DNA of 61,642 nucleotides. Origin: Candidatus Sumerlaeota bacterium (GTDB taxonomy: Bacteria; Sumerlaeota; Sumerlaeia; MWCT01; JAUWMI01). Both the position numbers and the translations under genes were made by a program. How positions within the stretch are numbered: the first letter of the stretch is position 1; each line of letters begins with the position of its first letter. The stretch lies in assembly GCA_030613245.1 (NCBI GenBank), contig JAUWMI010000028.1, forward strand, positions 1 through 61,642. The letters are read 5' to 3'. Positions 17,934-26,126 of this stretch are shown here, in pieces. The notes beneath the pieces were generated by a model. The model ran no database searches and was not told where the DNA came from. It saw nothing but the letters and a program-made list of their open reading frames with translations.

Positions 17934-18512
17934 CTATTCAGGCACGATCTGGCGATCTGTAGTTGTGGTTTCGCCGCCAAAGCGGCTGATATCGCCGTAT
18001 GACATGAGTCCGTTCGTTGGATCATACATGTTATTCACGCGTGAGGGGGTGCCGTCGGCGGAGAAATACGGTTCGTCACGGAGGCCATCGTGGACGCCAT
18101 TAGGCCCTGCGCTGACGAGGCCCCAGCCATATATCTTTTCTCCCGGCAGAGGAGTGTCGGACCATTTTGCATAGTTGCCGAACCATAGATAAGAGCCTTT
18201 CTTGAATGGATCACGCGCCTGCTTGAGGCTGCTGATATATGCAACGGGGGTTGTAAGAGCAGGTACGAATGTGGTCTCTGTGTTATTCGGCGGATACACA
18301 GGCGGGTAGGCGCCATGATCAGCGTGATATTGTTCAATCGCATCAGCCAGGATTGCTATGTTATTTTCAACTTTTGTGATTTTGGTCTTGATGGAGGCTG
18401 GCTGCAGGCTGGCAATAGTGATAAACGCCAACAGGCCGAGAATTGCTACGACAATCAGGAGTTCGATAATAGAAATGCCTTGGTGGAAAGTCTGTCGTCT
18501 TGGTCGGTTCAT
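17934..18512 (-). CDS. Type II secretion / type IV pilus pseudopilin (GspG-like)
   Basis: A 192-residue pseudopilin. The prepilin peptidase site is HQG|ISIIE with the required Glu at +5, followed by a hydrophobic helix ELLIVVAILGLLAFITIA. The globular part has the GspG-like features VENNIAILADAIEQYHADHGAYPP, DPFKKGSYLWFGNY and a terminal YDPTNGLMSYGDISRFG block. It probably enters a pseudopilus or pilus in the periplasm after cleavage. No other secretion genes are in the window, so it is an orphan. It lies upstream of the GH2 gene on the same strand with a 203-base gap. The GETTTTDRQ end resembles the repeat-derived tail of the metallophosphoesterase. Confidence 0.88.
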   Translation of the reverse strand: MNRPRRQTFHQGISIIELLIVVAILGLLAFITIASLQPASIKTKITKVENNIAILADAIEQYHADHGAYPPVYPPNNTETTFVPALTTPVAYISSLKQARDPFKKGSYLWFGNYAKWSDTPLPGEKIYGWGLVSAGPNGVHDGLRDEPYFSADGTPSRVNNMYDPTNGLMSYGDISRFGGETTTTDRQIVPE

Positions 18513-18584
18513 GATCTTGGTATCCTTTCTTAAAGTTTCTTATGCAAGATTCTTCCCCGCCGCGGCGGGTCAGAATGGCATCGT

Positions 18585-18642
18585 TTGTCCGCCTGAGGCG
18601 GGCTTGTCACTCTGAACGAAGTAAAGAGTCTCAATAGCATTC
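18585..18642. repeat. CCGCCTGAGGCGG / CTGAACGAAGTAAAGAGTCT dispersed repeat
   Basis: A short CCGCCTGAGGCGG palindrome is followed by CACTCTGAACGAAGTAAAGA. The same two-part unit is at 37998-38050 with CACCCTGAACGCAGTGAAGA. It is an intergenic repeat family with no coding content. Confidence 0.75.
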
Positions 18643-18694
18643 ATACTAAAGCATGTCACCCTAATGATGGATTAGAGCACTCAGGATGCCTACC

Positions 18695-19975
18695 CTATTT
18701 CCCCTGAAGATCGCGGAGCCGGATAGCCGCAGCATTGCGGTGCGCATCCATGCCCTCGTACTCAGCCTGGGTTTGTGAATAGCGGCCAAGTGTCACCGCT
18801 GCATCGCGGGTAGTGACCGCCTGGTGCGTAATGACCTTGAGAAACATTCCCATCCACAGACCACCGGTATAGCGCGCAGCTCGTCCCGTGGGCAAGATGT
18901 GATTTGTGCCTGCCACTTTATCTGCAAAGACCTCGGCAGTGAGCTCGCCCAAAAATAATGAGCCGTAGCTTGTGAGCAATGGCAGCAGCTCACGCGGATT
19001 ACGGGTATGGACCTCGAGATGTTCTGGTGCGTAGGCATTCGCCCACCGCGCAGCCTCTTTCAGCGTGTATGCTACTGCGACGATGCCGTTGTTTTCCCAT
19101 GCCGTGCGTGCCACCTTTTCCGTAGAGAGCGCCTTGAGCTGGCGTTCGATTTCGCGCAGAATTTCGCTGGCAAGTGCCTCAGAGTTGGTAACGAGAGCGC
19201 CGCGGGCATTGGGATCGTGCTCGCACTGTGCCAGGAGATCAGCGGCAATGTAGTCGGGCCGTGCGGAATCATCTGCAATGATCAGACATTCGCTTGGCCC
19301 GGCGAGGAAGTCAATTCCTACTGTGCCGAAGACCTGACGTTTCGCTTCCGTGACCCATTGATTGCCCGGGCCGACGATCAGATCCACTGGCTTGATGGTT
19401 TCCGTACCATAGGCAAATGCTGCAATTGCCTGCGCACCGCCAATGCAGTAGATATCATCAACGCCCATCACGTCCAAGGTGTAGAGAATGCCCAGGTTGA
19501 TCTCCTTGTTCCTGCCCGGCGGGGAGCAGGCGACAATGCGCTTCACGCCGGCCACTTTTGCGGGAATGACCGACATCACCGCAGAGGTCATGCATGGGTA
19601 ACGGCCTGCGGGAACGTATGCGCCACACGATTCAACGGGCACGAGGCGCTGTCCCATGGAGAGACCCGGTAGCATCTCGTGTTCAAACTCAGTCAGGGTT
19701 TTGCGCTGCGCTTCGGCAAATGCGGTAACGCGCTCGATGGCGAAATCAAGGCCTTTGCGGATGTCCGGTGGGAGCCAACCACGTGCTTTTATCTTCTCGT
19801 CTTGCGAGACCAGAAAAGATTCAGGCTCGTACTGGTCGAACAGCTTCGTGAAATGGCGCAACCCGACGTCGCCTTCTCGCCTGACGCGCTCAAGAATGGC
19901 GGCTACCTGTTCGCGGAGCTGCTGCTGATCTGCAGGCGCGGTAGGTTTCGCCGATTTTAATTCACGACATGCCAT
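18695..19975 (-). CDS. Histidinol dehydrogenase family protein, sulfopropanediol-dehydrogenase (HpsN)-like subgroup
   Basis: A 426-residue NAD-dependent, zinc-containing dehydrogenase of the HisD fold. Visible are VPAGRYPCMTSAVM, IDFLAGPSECLIIAD, LLAQCEHDPNA and the APEHLEV catalytic Glu-His pair. The C-terminal part (GTNHILPTGRAARYTGGLWMGMFLK and GMDAHRNAAAIRLRD) is closer to my recollection of HpsN-type sulfopropanediol dehydrogenases than to biosynthetic HisD, in which the GLW segment differs. No his genes are nearby, which fits a catabolic paralogue. An alignment is needed to separate the two. ATG 19975 has AAGGAG eight bases upstream. Confidence 0.8.
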   Translation of the reverse strand: MACRELKSAKPTAPADQQQLREQVAAILERVRREGDVGLRHFTKLFDQYEPESFLVSQDEKIKARGWLPPDIRKGLDFAIERVTAFAEAQRKTLTEFEHEMLPGLSMGQRLVPVESCGAYVPAGRYPCMTSAVMSVIPAKVAGVKRIVACSPPGRNKEINLGILYTLDVMGVDDIYCIGGAQAIAAFAYGTETIKPVDLIVGPGNQWVTEAKRQVFGTVGIDFLAGPSECLIIADDSARPDYIAADLLAQCEHDPNARGALVTNSEALASEILREIERQLKALSTEKVARTAWENNGIVAVAYTLKEAARWANAYAPEHLEVHTRNPRELLPLLTSYGSLFLGELTAEVFADKVAGTNHILPTGRAARYTGGLWMGMFLKVITHQAVTTRDAAVTLGRYSQTQAEYEGMDAHRNAAAIRLRDLQGK

Positions 19976-20079
19976 TAGCGTGCTCCTTTGATGGTCGTGT
20001 CTCTGCTGTCACATCAATATAGATATCGCCACGCCTGAACAAATGCAAGATTAATATCCAAAACGAGAAGCGAAGTCCT

Positions 20080-20108
20080 GTAGGGGCAGGTTTGAAACCT
20101 GCCCCCAC
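20080..20108. repeat. REP-type palindrome GTAGGGGCAGGTTT/AAACCTGCCCC
   Basis: A 29-base near-perfect palindrome. The same sequence family is at 30734-30762 and 32891-32919, with GC-richer relatives at 28-55, 20308-20342, 26027-26052 and 52351-52398. All copies are intergenic. Confidence 0.85.
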
Positions 20109-20117
20109 TATCTTGTT

Positions 20118-20192
20118 AAAGTTTCACGCAAAGCCGCAAAGTCGCAAAGAGAATAGGAACTTTGCGTTCTTGGCGTCTTTGCGCGAGATTTA
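20118..20192. repeat. Inverted repeat GCAAAGCCGCAAAG / CTTTGCG
   Basis: Imperfect inverted arms CGCAAAGCCGCAAAGTCGCA and GGCGTCTTTGCGCGAG. It is an intergenic dispersed repeat between the HisD-family gene and the LolA-like gene. Confidence 0.6.
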
Positions 20193-20307
20193 AGATCTGT
20201 AATCTCTTTAGTGTCCTCATTAATAAAAGTTCATTTTCTTATTCTGAATTTTTAGTGCTCCTAAGGCGCATAAACCACTACGACACAACGTAGATGAACG
20301 AACGAAA

Positions 20308-20342
20308 GGGCGATCCGCCGTAGGCGGACGGGTCGCCCCTAC
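20308..20342. repeat. REP-type palindrome GGGCGATCCGCC/GGCGGACGGGTCGCCC
   Basis: A nested palindrome with an inner CCGCCGTAGGCGG hairpin and outer GGGCGA..TCGCCC arms ending in CTAC, related to the other TAGGGGC repeats in the window. Confidence 0.75.
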
Positions 20343-20442
20343 TAAGTGCACGTCGTGCCGTCGTGGTTTGATTTTGTCAGGAAGTCAACGTTTTTGCCCT
20401 CCCTGTTTTCGCAACGTCCGTTTACCGGCTCAAGGTTTTGCG

Positions 20443-21267
20443 CTACTCGATTTTTGCCTTGTTTACCAGAGCCTGAATCTCGTCGGGTAACTTAAACAGA
20501 TCTTCGGGTATCTCGACGTTGTGCTCAACGCTCTCGGTGGTGATGATTGTGTCCTGTTCCAGGACCTTGACTTTTGCCTTATGTGGAATCAGGATGCCAT
20601 CGACCTCTTTGTAGTCGCTCAGAAAGCCCTCAATTGGAATGGTGCCCATCTGGTGCTCTATAATGGATTCCATCTTGACAAGCAGATTCGACTCTTGGTC
20701 GAAGTAGAACGTCTGGGGTTTCCCTGTTTTGGGCGTCATGACGACTTTGTAGCATGCCCTGCCTTCGATGAGCTCCACGCCGATACACTCTACCTTCTGG
20801 TAGACCTTTCGCCAGTAGACAAATTTGTTAAAGATGGCCTCGCTCAAAGCATCGGCCCTTTCCTGCCCCTCTTTGATCTTCGGGCCGGTAAACATGGACA
20901 GTTCCCAGGCCACGTCGCCGTTCGTCCCACTCTCCATCTTTCCCAGTGTACCCACTTTCGCTTGTGTAAACATCTTGTTGGGTTTGGCATGGCAGATGGT
21001 CGTGGTGACCTTGAAGCCCGCCTGAACGGTTTCATGTGTTGCATTGGTTACACGGTTATGAATCTTCTCATAGGCTTCTATGCCACCCGTAGCTTCGACA
21101 TACCTGTCGACGATCAGCTCGGCATCGGGTAGCTTTTCTTCCACCGCGTGAAGAACATTTGGCCGGGCAAAGCATACGAGGACAAGCGATAGAAATACGG
21201 ACAACGTCAGGCCGTTAATGCAATACCGACTGCACCGCATACGAGTTCTTCTTGTTCCCTTTTTCAT
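20443..21267 (-). CDS. LolA-like outer membrane lipoprotein-sorting family protein
   Basis: A 274-residue exported protein: basic N-terminus and hydrophobic signal segment to about residue 41, then DAELIVDRYVEATGGIEAYEKI, typical of the family in which a half beta-barrel binds lipid or lipoprotein. Later blocks are VELIEGRACYKVVMTPKTGKPQTFYFDQESNLLVKME and SDYKEVDGILIPHKAKV, which are common to LolA-like and DUF4292-type proteins. The cargo is unknown. It is the last gene of a minus-strand run; the S41 protease gene ends 64 bases upstream. AAAGGAGG lies in front of the ATG. Confidence 0.8.
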   Translation of the reverse strand: MKKGTRRTRMRCSRYCINGLTLSVFLSLVLVCFARPNVLHAVEEKLPDAELIVDRYVEATGGIEAYEKIHNRVTNATHETVQAGFKVTTTICHAKPNKMFTQAKVGTLGKMESGTNGDVAWELSMFTGPKIKEGQERADALSEAIFNKFVYWRKVYQKVECIGVELIEGRACYKVVMTPKTGKPQTFYFDQESNLLVKMESIIEHQMGTIPIEGFLSDYKEVDGILIPHKAKVKVLEQDTIITTESVEHNVEIPEDLFKLPDEIQALVNKAKIE

Positions 21268-21331
21268 AGTGTGCTAACCTCCTTTAACTGGATTTTGTTT
21301 TACGAGCCGGCCGGGAGCTTTTCCAGGCAGA

Positions 21332-22651
21332 CTATTTTTGACTTCGAATCCATGCGACCGCTGTTTCCAGAAAAAGATCCCGGCCCTGGACCAGGGCTTC
21401 CCGCGTTGGAACGACCTCCACATCCGGGGTCACGCCAATGCCTTCGAGCACTTCGCCGCCCTCGGAGCGGTAATTTGCAAAGGCGTATTGAAAGCCATCG
21501 CCGTTGGGTAGATTTTCAATGATCGAGGGCAACGCCGCTCCGCCCGTGCGTGATCCGAATATGCGGGCCCGGCCGAGGTCTTTGAGACCGCCTGCAAAAA
21601 TCTCCGAACATGAGGTGGACAGGCCGTCTACAATAATGACCACCGGGCCGGTATATATGGTTGCTCGCGGGTTCACGACAACCTTCAGCTCATTGTCGCG
21701 CATGTACAAGGTTCCGAGACGCCGATTCTTTTCCGCCACCAGCCAACCCGCCATGCCCATAGCCATATCGCCTACTCCGCCGGGATTACCTCTGATGTCG
21801 ATGATAAGGCCGTCGGCATCCATGAACGATTTCATGGCGTTGTTAAACGTAGGCATCACGTTGATGGGATCCAAAAAGCCGTTAAAGGCGATGTAGCCGA
21901 TGTTTTGGTCGATCGAGTCGACATCAATCCAGACATAGAGGGGAGGGAGATGTCCGATCTGAAACCTTTTGCCTTTCTTCTCGACCAGAGGGATGTTCAG
22001 GTCAACCGTCTGATCCGCACCGTCGCGAAACTGGACGACAACTGGGTCACCGACTTTTCCGCTCAATCGTGATTTTAAGGCGGAAGCTAAAATGAGGTCC
22101 TTATACGTCTTGCCGTCAAACTCCTCCGCAATCAATTGGAGCTTGGAAACGACGTCGTCCTCGCCAATGCGTATGATTTCCCATCCAGTTTTCACCCCTG
22201 CCTCAGCAGCTGGCGAATCTTCCTCGACCCGAGTAACCAGCGCGTGCCCGTCAATGATGCGAAGGTCAATGCCGGTGACACCGTCATACGCACCCTTTTT
22301 CCCCGGCTGGTTCATATCCTCATATACTTCCGCCGGGATGATGTTAAAGTGGGTCAGCTCAAGACGCGAGATCATGTCGTGCATCACCTTTCGCGCTTCG
22401 GACATCGTACGGGCCTGTTGTACCTTGGGCCGCAACTCGTCGTGGATCGCCTGCCAGTCGAGCCCGCCCAATTCCGGATCAAAGTGCTTGTCCCGAATTG
22501 TGGTCCAAACATACTCAAAGGACTCCAGGTTAAGCTGCCGCTGCTGCTGGGTTAACGCAGGCCTTTTCAATATCGCAGCGCAGTCTACCAGGGTCATTGC
22601 GACAGCCAGGCAGGCGATCGCCATCAGCATAGTGCGGTATCTTTTGTTCAT
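21332..22651 (-). CDS. S41 family (C-terminal processing) peptidase, lipoprotein
   Basis: A 439-residue protein with a lipobox-like TLVDC (Cys24). An N-terminal helical region (about 35-100) is followed by a PDZ domain (IDGHALVTRVEEDSPAAEAGVKTGWEI, about 130-195) and the S41 catalytic domain: IGYIAFNGF, GLIIDIRGNPGGVGD and the serine in GLSTSCSEIFAGGLKD, with SRTGGAALPS after it. It probably degrades or processes exported proteins at the cell envelope. Position between a winged-helix regulator and a LolA-like gene suggests an envelope-linked operon. AGGAGA precedes the ATG. Confidence 0.88.
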   Translation of the reverse strand: MNKRYRTMLMAIACLAVAMTLVDCAAILKRPALTQQQRQLNLESFEYVWTTIRDKHFDPELGGLDWQAIHDELRPKVQQARTMSEARKVMHDMISRLELTHFNIIPAEVYEDMNQPGKKGAYDGVTGIDLRIIDGHALVTRVEEDSPAAEAGVKTGWEIIRIGEDDVVSKLQLIAEEFDGKTYKDLILASALKSRLSGKVGDPVVVQFRDGADQTVDLNIPLVEKKGKRFQIGHLPPLYVWIDVDSIDQNIGYIAFNGFLDPINVMPTFNNAMKSFMDADGLIIDIRGNPGGVGDMAMGMAGWLVAEKNRRLGTLYMRDNELKVVVNPRATIYTGPVVIIVDGLSTSCSEIFAGGLKDLGRARIFGSRTGGAALPSIIENLPNGDGFQYAFANYRSEGGEVLEGIGVTPDVEVVPTREALVQGRDLFLETAVAWIRSQK

Positions 22652-22711
22652 CTTTTTCTCCTATTATGAATAGTGCATAGATTTCCGCGACTTTGTCGTC
22701 ATGATCCCATA

Positions 22712-23041
22712 TCACTCCGGCAAATCGTCAAGAACCTGCTTCATGCTCTGTCGGTAGACGCGGAATGCCTCCCGGCCTTTATCCGTGAGACGGAGAAGCG
22801 TCCGGGGAATCTTTGCTACGAACTCCTTTTTGATATCAACGTAGCCGGCGGCTTCCAGCTTGCTCAGATGTGAGGATAGATTTCCCCCCGTCAGCCCGGT
22901 TTGGCGCATTAAGAAGAGGAAGTCCGCGCTTTCAATGACGTAGAGATAGGCAAGGATTATCAGCCGCGCCGGTTCGTGGATGACCCGGTCAATGTCCGCA
23001 AGAGGCTGAGGGCCTTTGCCGTCCTTTTCAGGCGTTGACAT
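22712..23041 (-). CDS. Winged-helix transcriptional regulator (HTH_34 type)
   Basis: A 109-residue regulator. IHEPARLIILAYLYVIESADFLFLMRQTGLTGGNLSSHLSKLEAAGYVDI is a complete winged helix, with TGGNLSSHLSKLEAAGY as recognition helix, and LRLTDKGREAFRVY forms the wing and last helix. This is the PF13601 pattern, usually encoded beside a membrane protein, as here. The start ATG overlaps the 3' end of the upstream membrane-protein gene by 14 bases, and GAGGAGGAG inside that gene serves as ribosome-binding site. Likely an autoregulator of this operon. Confidence 0.88.
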   Translation of the reverse strand: MSTPEKDGKGPQPLADIDRVIHEPARLIILAYLYVIESADFLFLMRQTGLTGGNLSSHLSKLEAAGYVDIKKEFVAKIPRTLLRLTDKGREAFRVYRQSMKQVLDDLPE

Positions 23042-23651
23042 CGGACTCCTCCTCAGCCGGTAGTGGGTGTCTCCGCAGAAACCGTATAAAGATTACCAGC
23101 CCGCATAGAATCAGCAAAACGCCCATAACAAGGAAGTAGATGAACAGGCCGGTCTCCAGTGGCTTAAATCTGAGAATCGAGAGAACAAGGCCACTGATCA
23201 CCGATGCCAGGGCGAATGCATAGTGCCGGATAAGCCCTGATTTGGCGGCAATGGAGGAGAACATACCCGCCAGCAGCACCCCCACAAAGGCGGGAGACCA
23301 TTTCAGCCAGAGAGCGAAGTTTCGCACATCGCCAAAGATGACAAAACCAACCGCCATAGCTGCTATCAGGATCAACATGAGAGTCGCGATCCCTCCCACG
23401 ACCTCCTTGGGCTTTTCCTCAACAAGCTTGACGTACCCTATCCGGGGATATGTGAAGCGTTTCCTCATAGCCATGAGCACGGGCCTGAAGAGGAGAGGTG
23501 CAAGGACAAACGTTCCGATAAAAACCGGAGAAAGAGCGCGACTGGACATGGCTGCAAGACAGACGCCCATCACAAGCTCCATCAGGCCGTCCTGTTGAGA
23601 ACCCCTTAAAGCTCTTCGTTCGATTTCCTTTAGATTGACGTCTTTTACCAT
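23028..23651 (-). CDS. Polytopic membrane protein paired with HTH_34 regulator
   Basis: A 207-residue integral membrane protein with about five hydrophobic segments (near 25-60, 85-108, 112-132, 140-160 and 165-190). The N-terminus (LKEIERRALRGSQQDGLMELVMGV) is charged and a basic loop follows the first pair (AMRKRFTYPRIGYVKL). I do not recognise a transport or enzymatic motif. Its ATG overlaps the stop of the small gene upstream (AAATGGTAA), with AAAGGAGG in front, and its own end overlaps the regulator gene, so translation is tightly coupled. It may be the sensor or target for the regulator; that is inference. Confidence 0.75.
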   Translation of the reverse strand: MVKDVNLKEIERRALRGSQQDGLMELVMGVCLAAMSSRALSPVFIGTFVLAPLLFRPVLMAMRKRFTYPRIGYVKLVEEKPKEVVGGIATLMLILIAAMAVGFVIFGDVRNFALWLKWSPAFVGVLLAGMFSSIAAKSGLIRHYAFALASVISGLVLSILRFKPLETGLFIYFLVMGVLLILCGLVIFIRFLRRHPLPAEEESDVNA

Positions 23652-23857
23652 TTTAAGCCTCCTTTCCGGGCAACGCCCGCCATGGATCTTCGCATCTCGC
23701 CGAGACGTTTCTCGAGAACGCGCGATAAAACCGCGATTTCCTTCGCAGTTCTTGTGTTAAACGCCCCACTGGTCTGCGCTACAGCGCTGGCGGTTAAAAG
23801 GGATTCGCCAAACGCTATCGCAAGCAGAGCCGTTCTGTTTTCAAAGCGGTCTGTCAT
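23645..23857 (-). CDS. Small protein of unknown function
   Basis: A 70-residue protein starting MTDRFENRTALLAIAFGESLL, with one moderately hydrophobic stretch and a basic C-terminal helix (VLSRVLEKRLGEMRRSMAGVARKGG). The ATG at 23857 is preceded by a strong purine-rich AGGAGGAGAGGAAGA. An upstream in-frame start at 23905 is less likely. It overlaps the gene before it by 17 bases and the gene after it by 7, a coupled arrangement that argues the frame is real. No family recognised. Confidence 0.65.
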   Translation of the reverse strand: MTDRFENRTALLAIAFGESLLTASAVAQTSGAFNTRTAKEIAVLSRVLEKRLGEMRRSMAGVARKGGLKW

Positions 23858-24131
23858 TCTTCCTCTCCTCCTCTCTCTCTGTTTGTATTGTCGAAACCTT
23901 CTCAAAGTGACGTCTTTTCATTTGTGCATAATGCCACATCAAAAACGCTGGCATGTTCACTATGCGGTACTCGAAAGCGTCTTGTTTCGATTCAACCGAA
24001 AGCATTTCGCGCTTATACTCTTCGACCGTTACAGAGTATCTCGACGCCCATCGCCAGCAAAGCAGAGCCGAAGCGACCATGAGGCGGTCTGCGATGAGGG
24101 CAAGGAGTTCGGTCGAAAGTTCACGTTTCAC
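23841..24131 (-). CDS. Small protein of unknown function, first gene of the operon
   Basis: A 96-residue protein from a GTG start at 24131. It begins KRELSTELLALIADRLMVASALL and has a charged C-terminal half (FLMWHYAQMKRRHFEKVSTIQTEREEERKNDRPL). No signal peptide or known motif is visible. It overlaps the next gene by 17 bases and stands about 65 bases downstream of a TTGACA promoter candidate, so it looks like the leading gene of the run that ends at 20443. Confidence 0.6.
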   Translation of the reverse strand: MKRELSTELLALIADRLMVASALLCWRWASRYSVTVEEYKREMLSVESKQDAFEYRIVNMPAFLMWHYAQMKRRHFEKVSTIQTEREEERKNDRPL

Positions 24132-24201
24132 AGTTCCGGTTCTTATTTCGCAAAAGAATTTGGGACGAAAATCAGTTTGTATTGCAAACTATTATGCGCT
24201 A

Positions 24202-24230
24202 TAGATACGTCCCGCTTATGAGCATGTCAA
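24202..24230 (-). promoter_or_regulatory. Sigma-70-type promoter of the 24131-20443 operon
   Basis: On the minus strand a perfect TTGACA (24225-24230) is followed after 17 bases by TATCTA (24202-24207). Only three bases of the -10 match the consensus, but spacing and position in front of the first gene are right. Confidence 0.5.
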
Positions 24231-24231
24231 G

Positions 24232-24588
24232 CTTTTTTTTCAAAAAAAATTCATTAAACCCCAGTTCCGGACAAGAACAGGCCTTATATCATTGTAATCC
24301 TTCACCTTATGCCCAACATGGAATTACTTGTTTCGGCAATCAGTGACTCTTTATGGCCCGGAACTTCGGATAAAAGCGTACCTAATAGCCTTATTGGAAC
24401 GTGAATCGGCGTCTTTAGCGATATGGTGGGCACATAATAGGCGCAATTCCAGGTGCAACTGGGAATCCAGGCACAGAAGTCCTTGGTGATTCTCCTAAAC
24501 CCTTGAGAATAATGGGATTGGAGCTGGAGAGCGGCACTACGCTAAGCTAAAACCTGGGAAATCTTGAGTCCCCTGCGGCCAGCAACCC
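24232..24588. other. Gene-free stretch
   Basis: About 360 bases between the operon promoter and the glnS relic. I see no open frame with a start signal and no clear repeat. Confidence 0.4.
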
Positions 24589-24718
24589 CTAATGCTGCTG
24601 CTTATGCGCTTTATGGATTCTGGCCAGATTGTCGCGGAGGGAGTAGGGTGTGGTTGAAGACGAGCTTTTCTCAGGTAGAATCGCGACCAACCCAGAAGTA
24701 GCCCAGGCGTTCGAACCG
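24589..24718 (-). pseudogene. Relic of the C-terminus of glutaminyl-tRNA synthetase
   Basis: The minus strand reads RFERLGYFWVGRDST, a stop, EKLVFNHT, and after a frameshift TPYSLRDNLARIHKAHKQQH and a stop at 24589. This matches the end of GlnRS (FERLGYF.VDRDST.EKLVFNRTV.LRD..AKI). With an in-frame stop and a shifted frame it cannot be functional. No upstream catalytic part is present in the preceding bases. Confidence 0.75.
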
Positions 24719-24967
24719 GCAGCGGTGGCTTGGTTTTTTTTATCTTCCGGCGCGTTGACGTTATGAACGACCGGGTGTGATGAGCTGGTTGGTGAATGCA
24801 AGAGCCGGGAAAAACTCTTGATCGTTCTCGGTGGATGGGGGAGTATTGCCCGCGAATTCACGAGATGTACTTAATTATCCGGCATTATCACGGTGCGCAA
24901 GTCAGTTTGGAGCTCATAGACCATTAATTAACCGGAGGCTCATAAACTGCGAAAAGGAGGAAAAGCC

Positions 24968-25414
24968 ATGCGGGTGTTTGCTCTTCTCATGGGAGGATTT
25001 CTTGTACTCATAGCATTGATGACAATATTCATGCCTTTCACTTGCATCGGAGTGGTGGCGTCTGTCGTGCAAGGCCCGGCATTTCGTCTTGTCGGATTGG
25101 TTCTCATCGGGCTGAGTATCCCTTTTTATTACGCGGGCCAGAGCTTGCGCCATGGATGGTTATTTGTGGTTGTGGGCATCTGCTGTCTGAGCGTAGGCCT
25201 CTTGATTCTTGTTATGCCAAGACCAATGGCAAGCTGGCTGGACATCGCGTTTTTTCAGCGCTCAAACACGCATAAGATGGTTCTTGCGTACATTGGTGCG
25301 GTGATTCGGCTGGCGGTTGGGATTCTGTTTCTGCATGCTGGATTTCCAGAGCGTGTTATTGGGGCTGGGCCGCTCGGTGCATCTGAGGAGAAGGAGAAAG
25401 AAAAGGAGGAATAG
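24968..25414 (+). CDS. Small polytopic membrane protein
   Basis: A 148-residue protein with four hydrophobic segments (about 5-30, 37-55, 60-82 and 103-124) and a highly charged tail (SEEKEKEKEE). AAAAGGAGG lies just before the ATG. No motif assigns a function. The flavin reductase gene follows 70 bases downstream on the same strand, so the two may share a transcript. Confidence 0.75.
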   Translation: MRVFALLMGGFLVLIALMTIFMPFTCIGVVASVVQGPAFRLVGLVLIGLSIPFYYAGQSLRHGWLFVVVGICCLSVGLLILVMPRPMASWLDIAFFQRSNTHKMVLAYIGAVIRLAVGILFLHAGFPERVIGAGPLGASEEKEKEKEE

Positions 25415-25484
25415 AATGCAGGGTTTGAGGTGAGCGAACAATCCTGCAAGCGGATTGTATCATAAGAGAAACAAGGAGGATGAC

Positions 25485-26018
25485 ATGGGAAAAGTGGATA
25501 TTTCGTATACTGACTATTTCCCTGAAATGGCGCGATGGCTCTCTACTGATGGTATTCTCCTGGTTGCGCAGGGCAAAGATGGGAAACCAAACGCGATGAC
25601 GATCGGTTGGGGGACAGTGGGATGGATTTGGGGAAAGCCGATGTTCGTTGTATTGGTGCGGCCGTCGCGCCATACGTATGGTCTGATTGAGGAGGCTGGG
25701 GACTTTACGGTTAATGTTGCGCCACGCGCGCTCAGGGAAGCGCTTGAATTCTGCGGCACGATCTCAGGGAGGGATCACGACAAGTTTCGCGAGCAGGGCC
25801 TCACGCCGGTGGCGAGTCGCAAGATATCTTCGCCCATCATTCAGCAGTGCGTGATCCATTATGAATGCAAGGTGGTGCAGAAGACTGATGTGAACGCGGT
25901 AGCGTTTCTTCCTGAAATTACGGAGACTTACTACCCAAAGGATGACTTCCACCGCATCTATTTTGGTGAGATAGTGGCGGCTTATGCGGATCCTGATGCC
26001 AGCGAGAAGTTGGCGTAA
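25485..26018 (+). CDS. Flavin reductase-like (FMN-binding split barrel) protein
   Basis: A 177-residue protein of the flavin reductase domain family: DGILLVAQGKDGKPNAMTIGWGTVGWIWGKPMFVVLVRPSRHTYGLI is the FMN-binding split-barrel core and DFTVNVAP the following strand. A later Cys (CVIHYECKV) is common in the subgroup found in anaerobes. It probably binds FMN in the cytoplasm and passes electrons to an unknown partner. The ATG at 25485 is chosen because AAGGAGG stands directly upstream; the longer frame from 25455 lacks such a site. Confidence 0.88.
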   Translation: MGKVDISYTDYFPEMARWLSTDGILLVAQGKDGKPNAMTIGWGTVGWIWGKPMFVVLVRPSRHTYGLIEEAGDFTVNVAPRALREALEFCGTISGRDHDKFREQGLTPVASRKISSPIIQQCVIHYECKVVQKTDVNAVAFLPEITETYYPKDDFHRIYFGEIVAAYADPDASEKLA

Positions 26019-26026
26019 GACAAAAA

Positions 26027-26052
26027 GGGCGAACACATGGGTGCGCCCCTAC
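26027..26052. repeat. REP-type palindrome GGGCGAACAC/GTGCGCCCCTAC
   Basis: Imperfect palindrome directly after the flavin reductase stop codon, in the same family as 20308-20342. It could act as a transcript end, but no T-run follows. Confidence 0.6.
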
Positions 26053-26126
26053 AGGCCGATGAACCCATCACTAATAGAATTCTGATTGTCCCTAGAATTT
26101 TTATTGAGTCAAAGGGAGGTCGAGAA

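Noticed and set aside
24589-24861. 90-codon minus-strand frame as a hypothetical protein
   Set aside because: A different frame of the same strand reads GlnRS residues, so the open frame is a by-product of a frameshifted relic.
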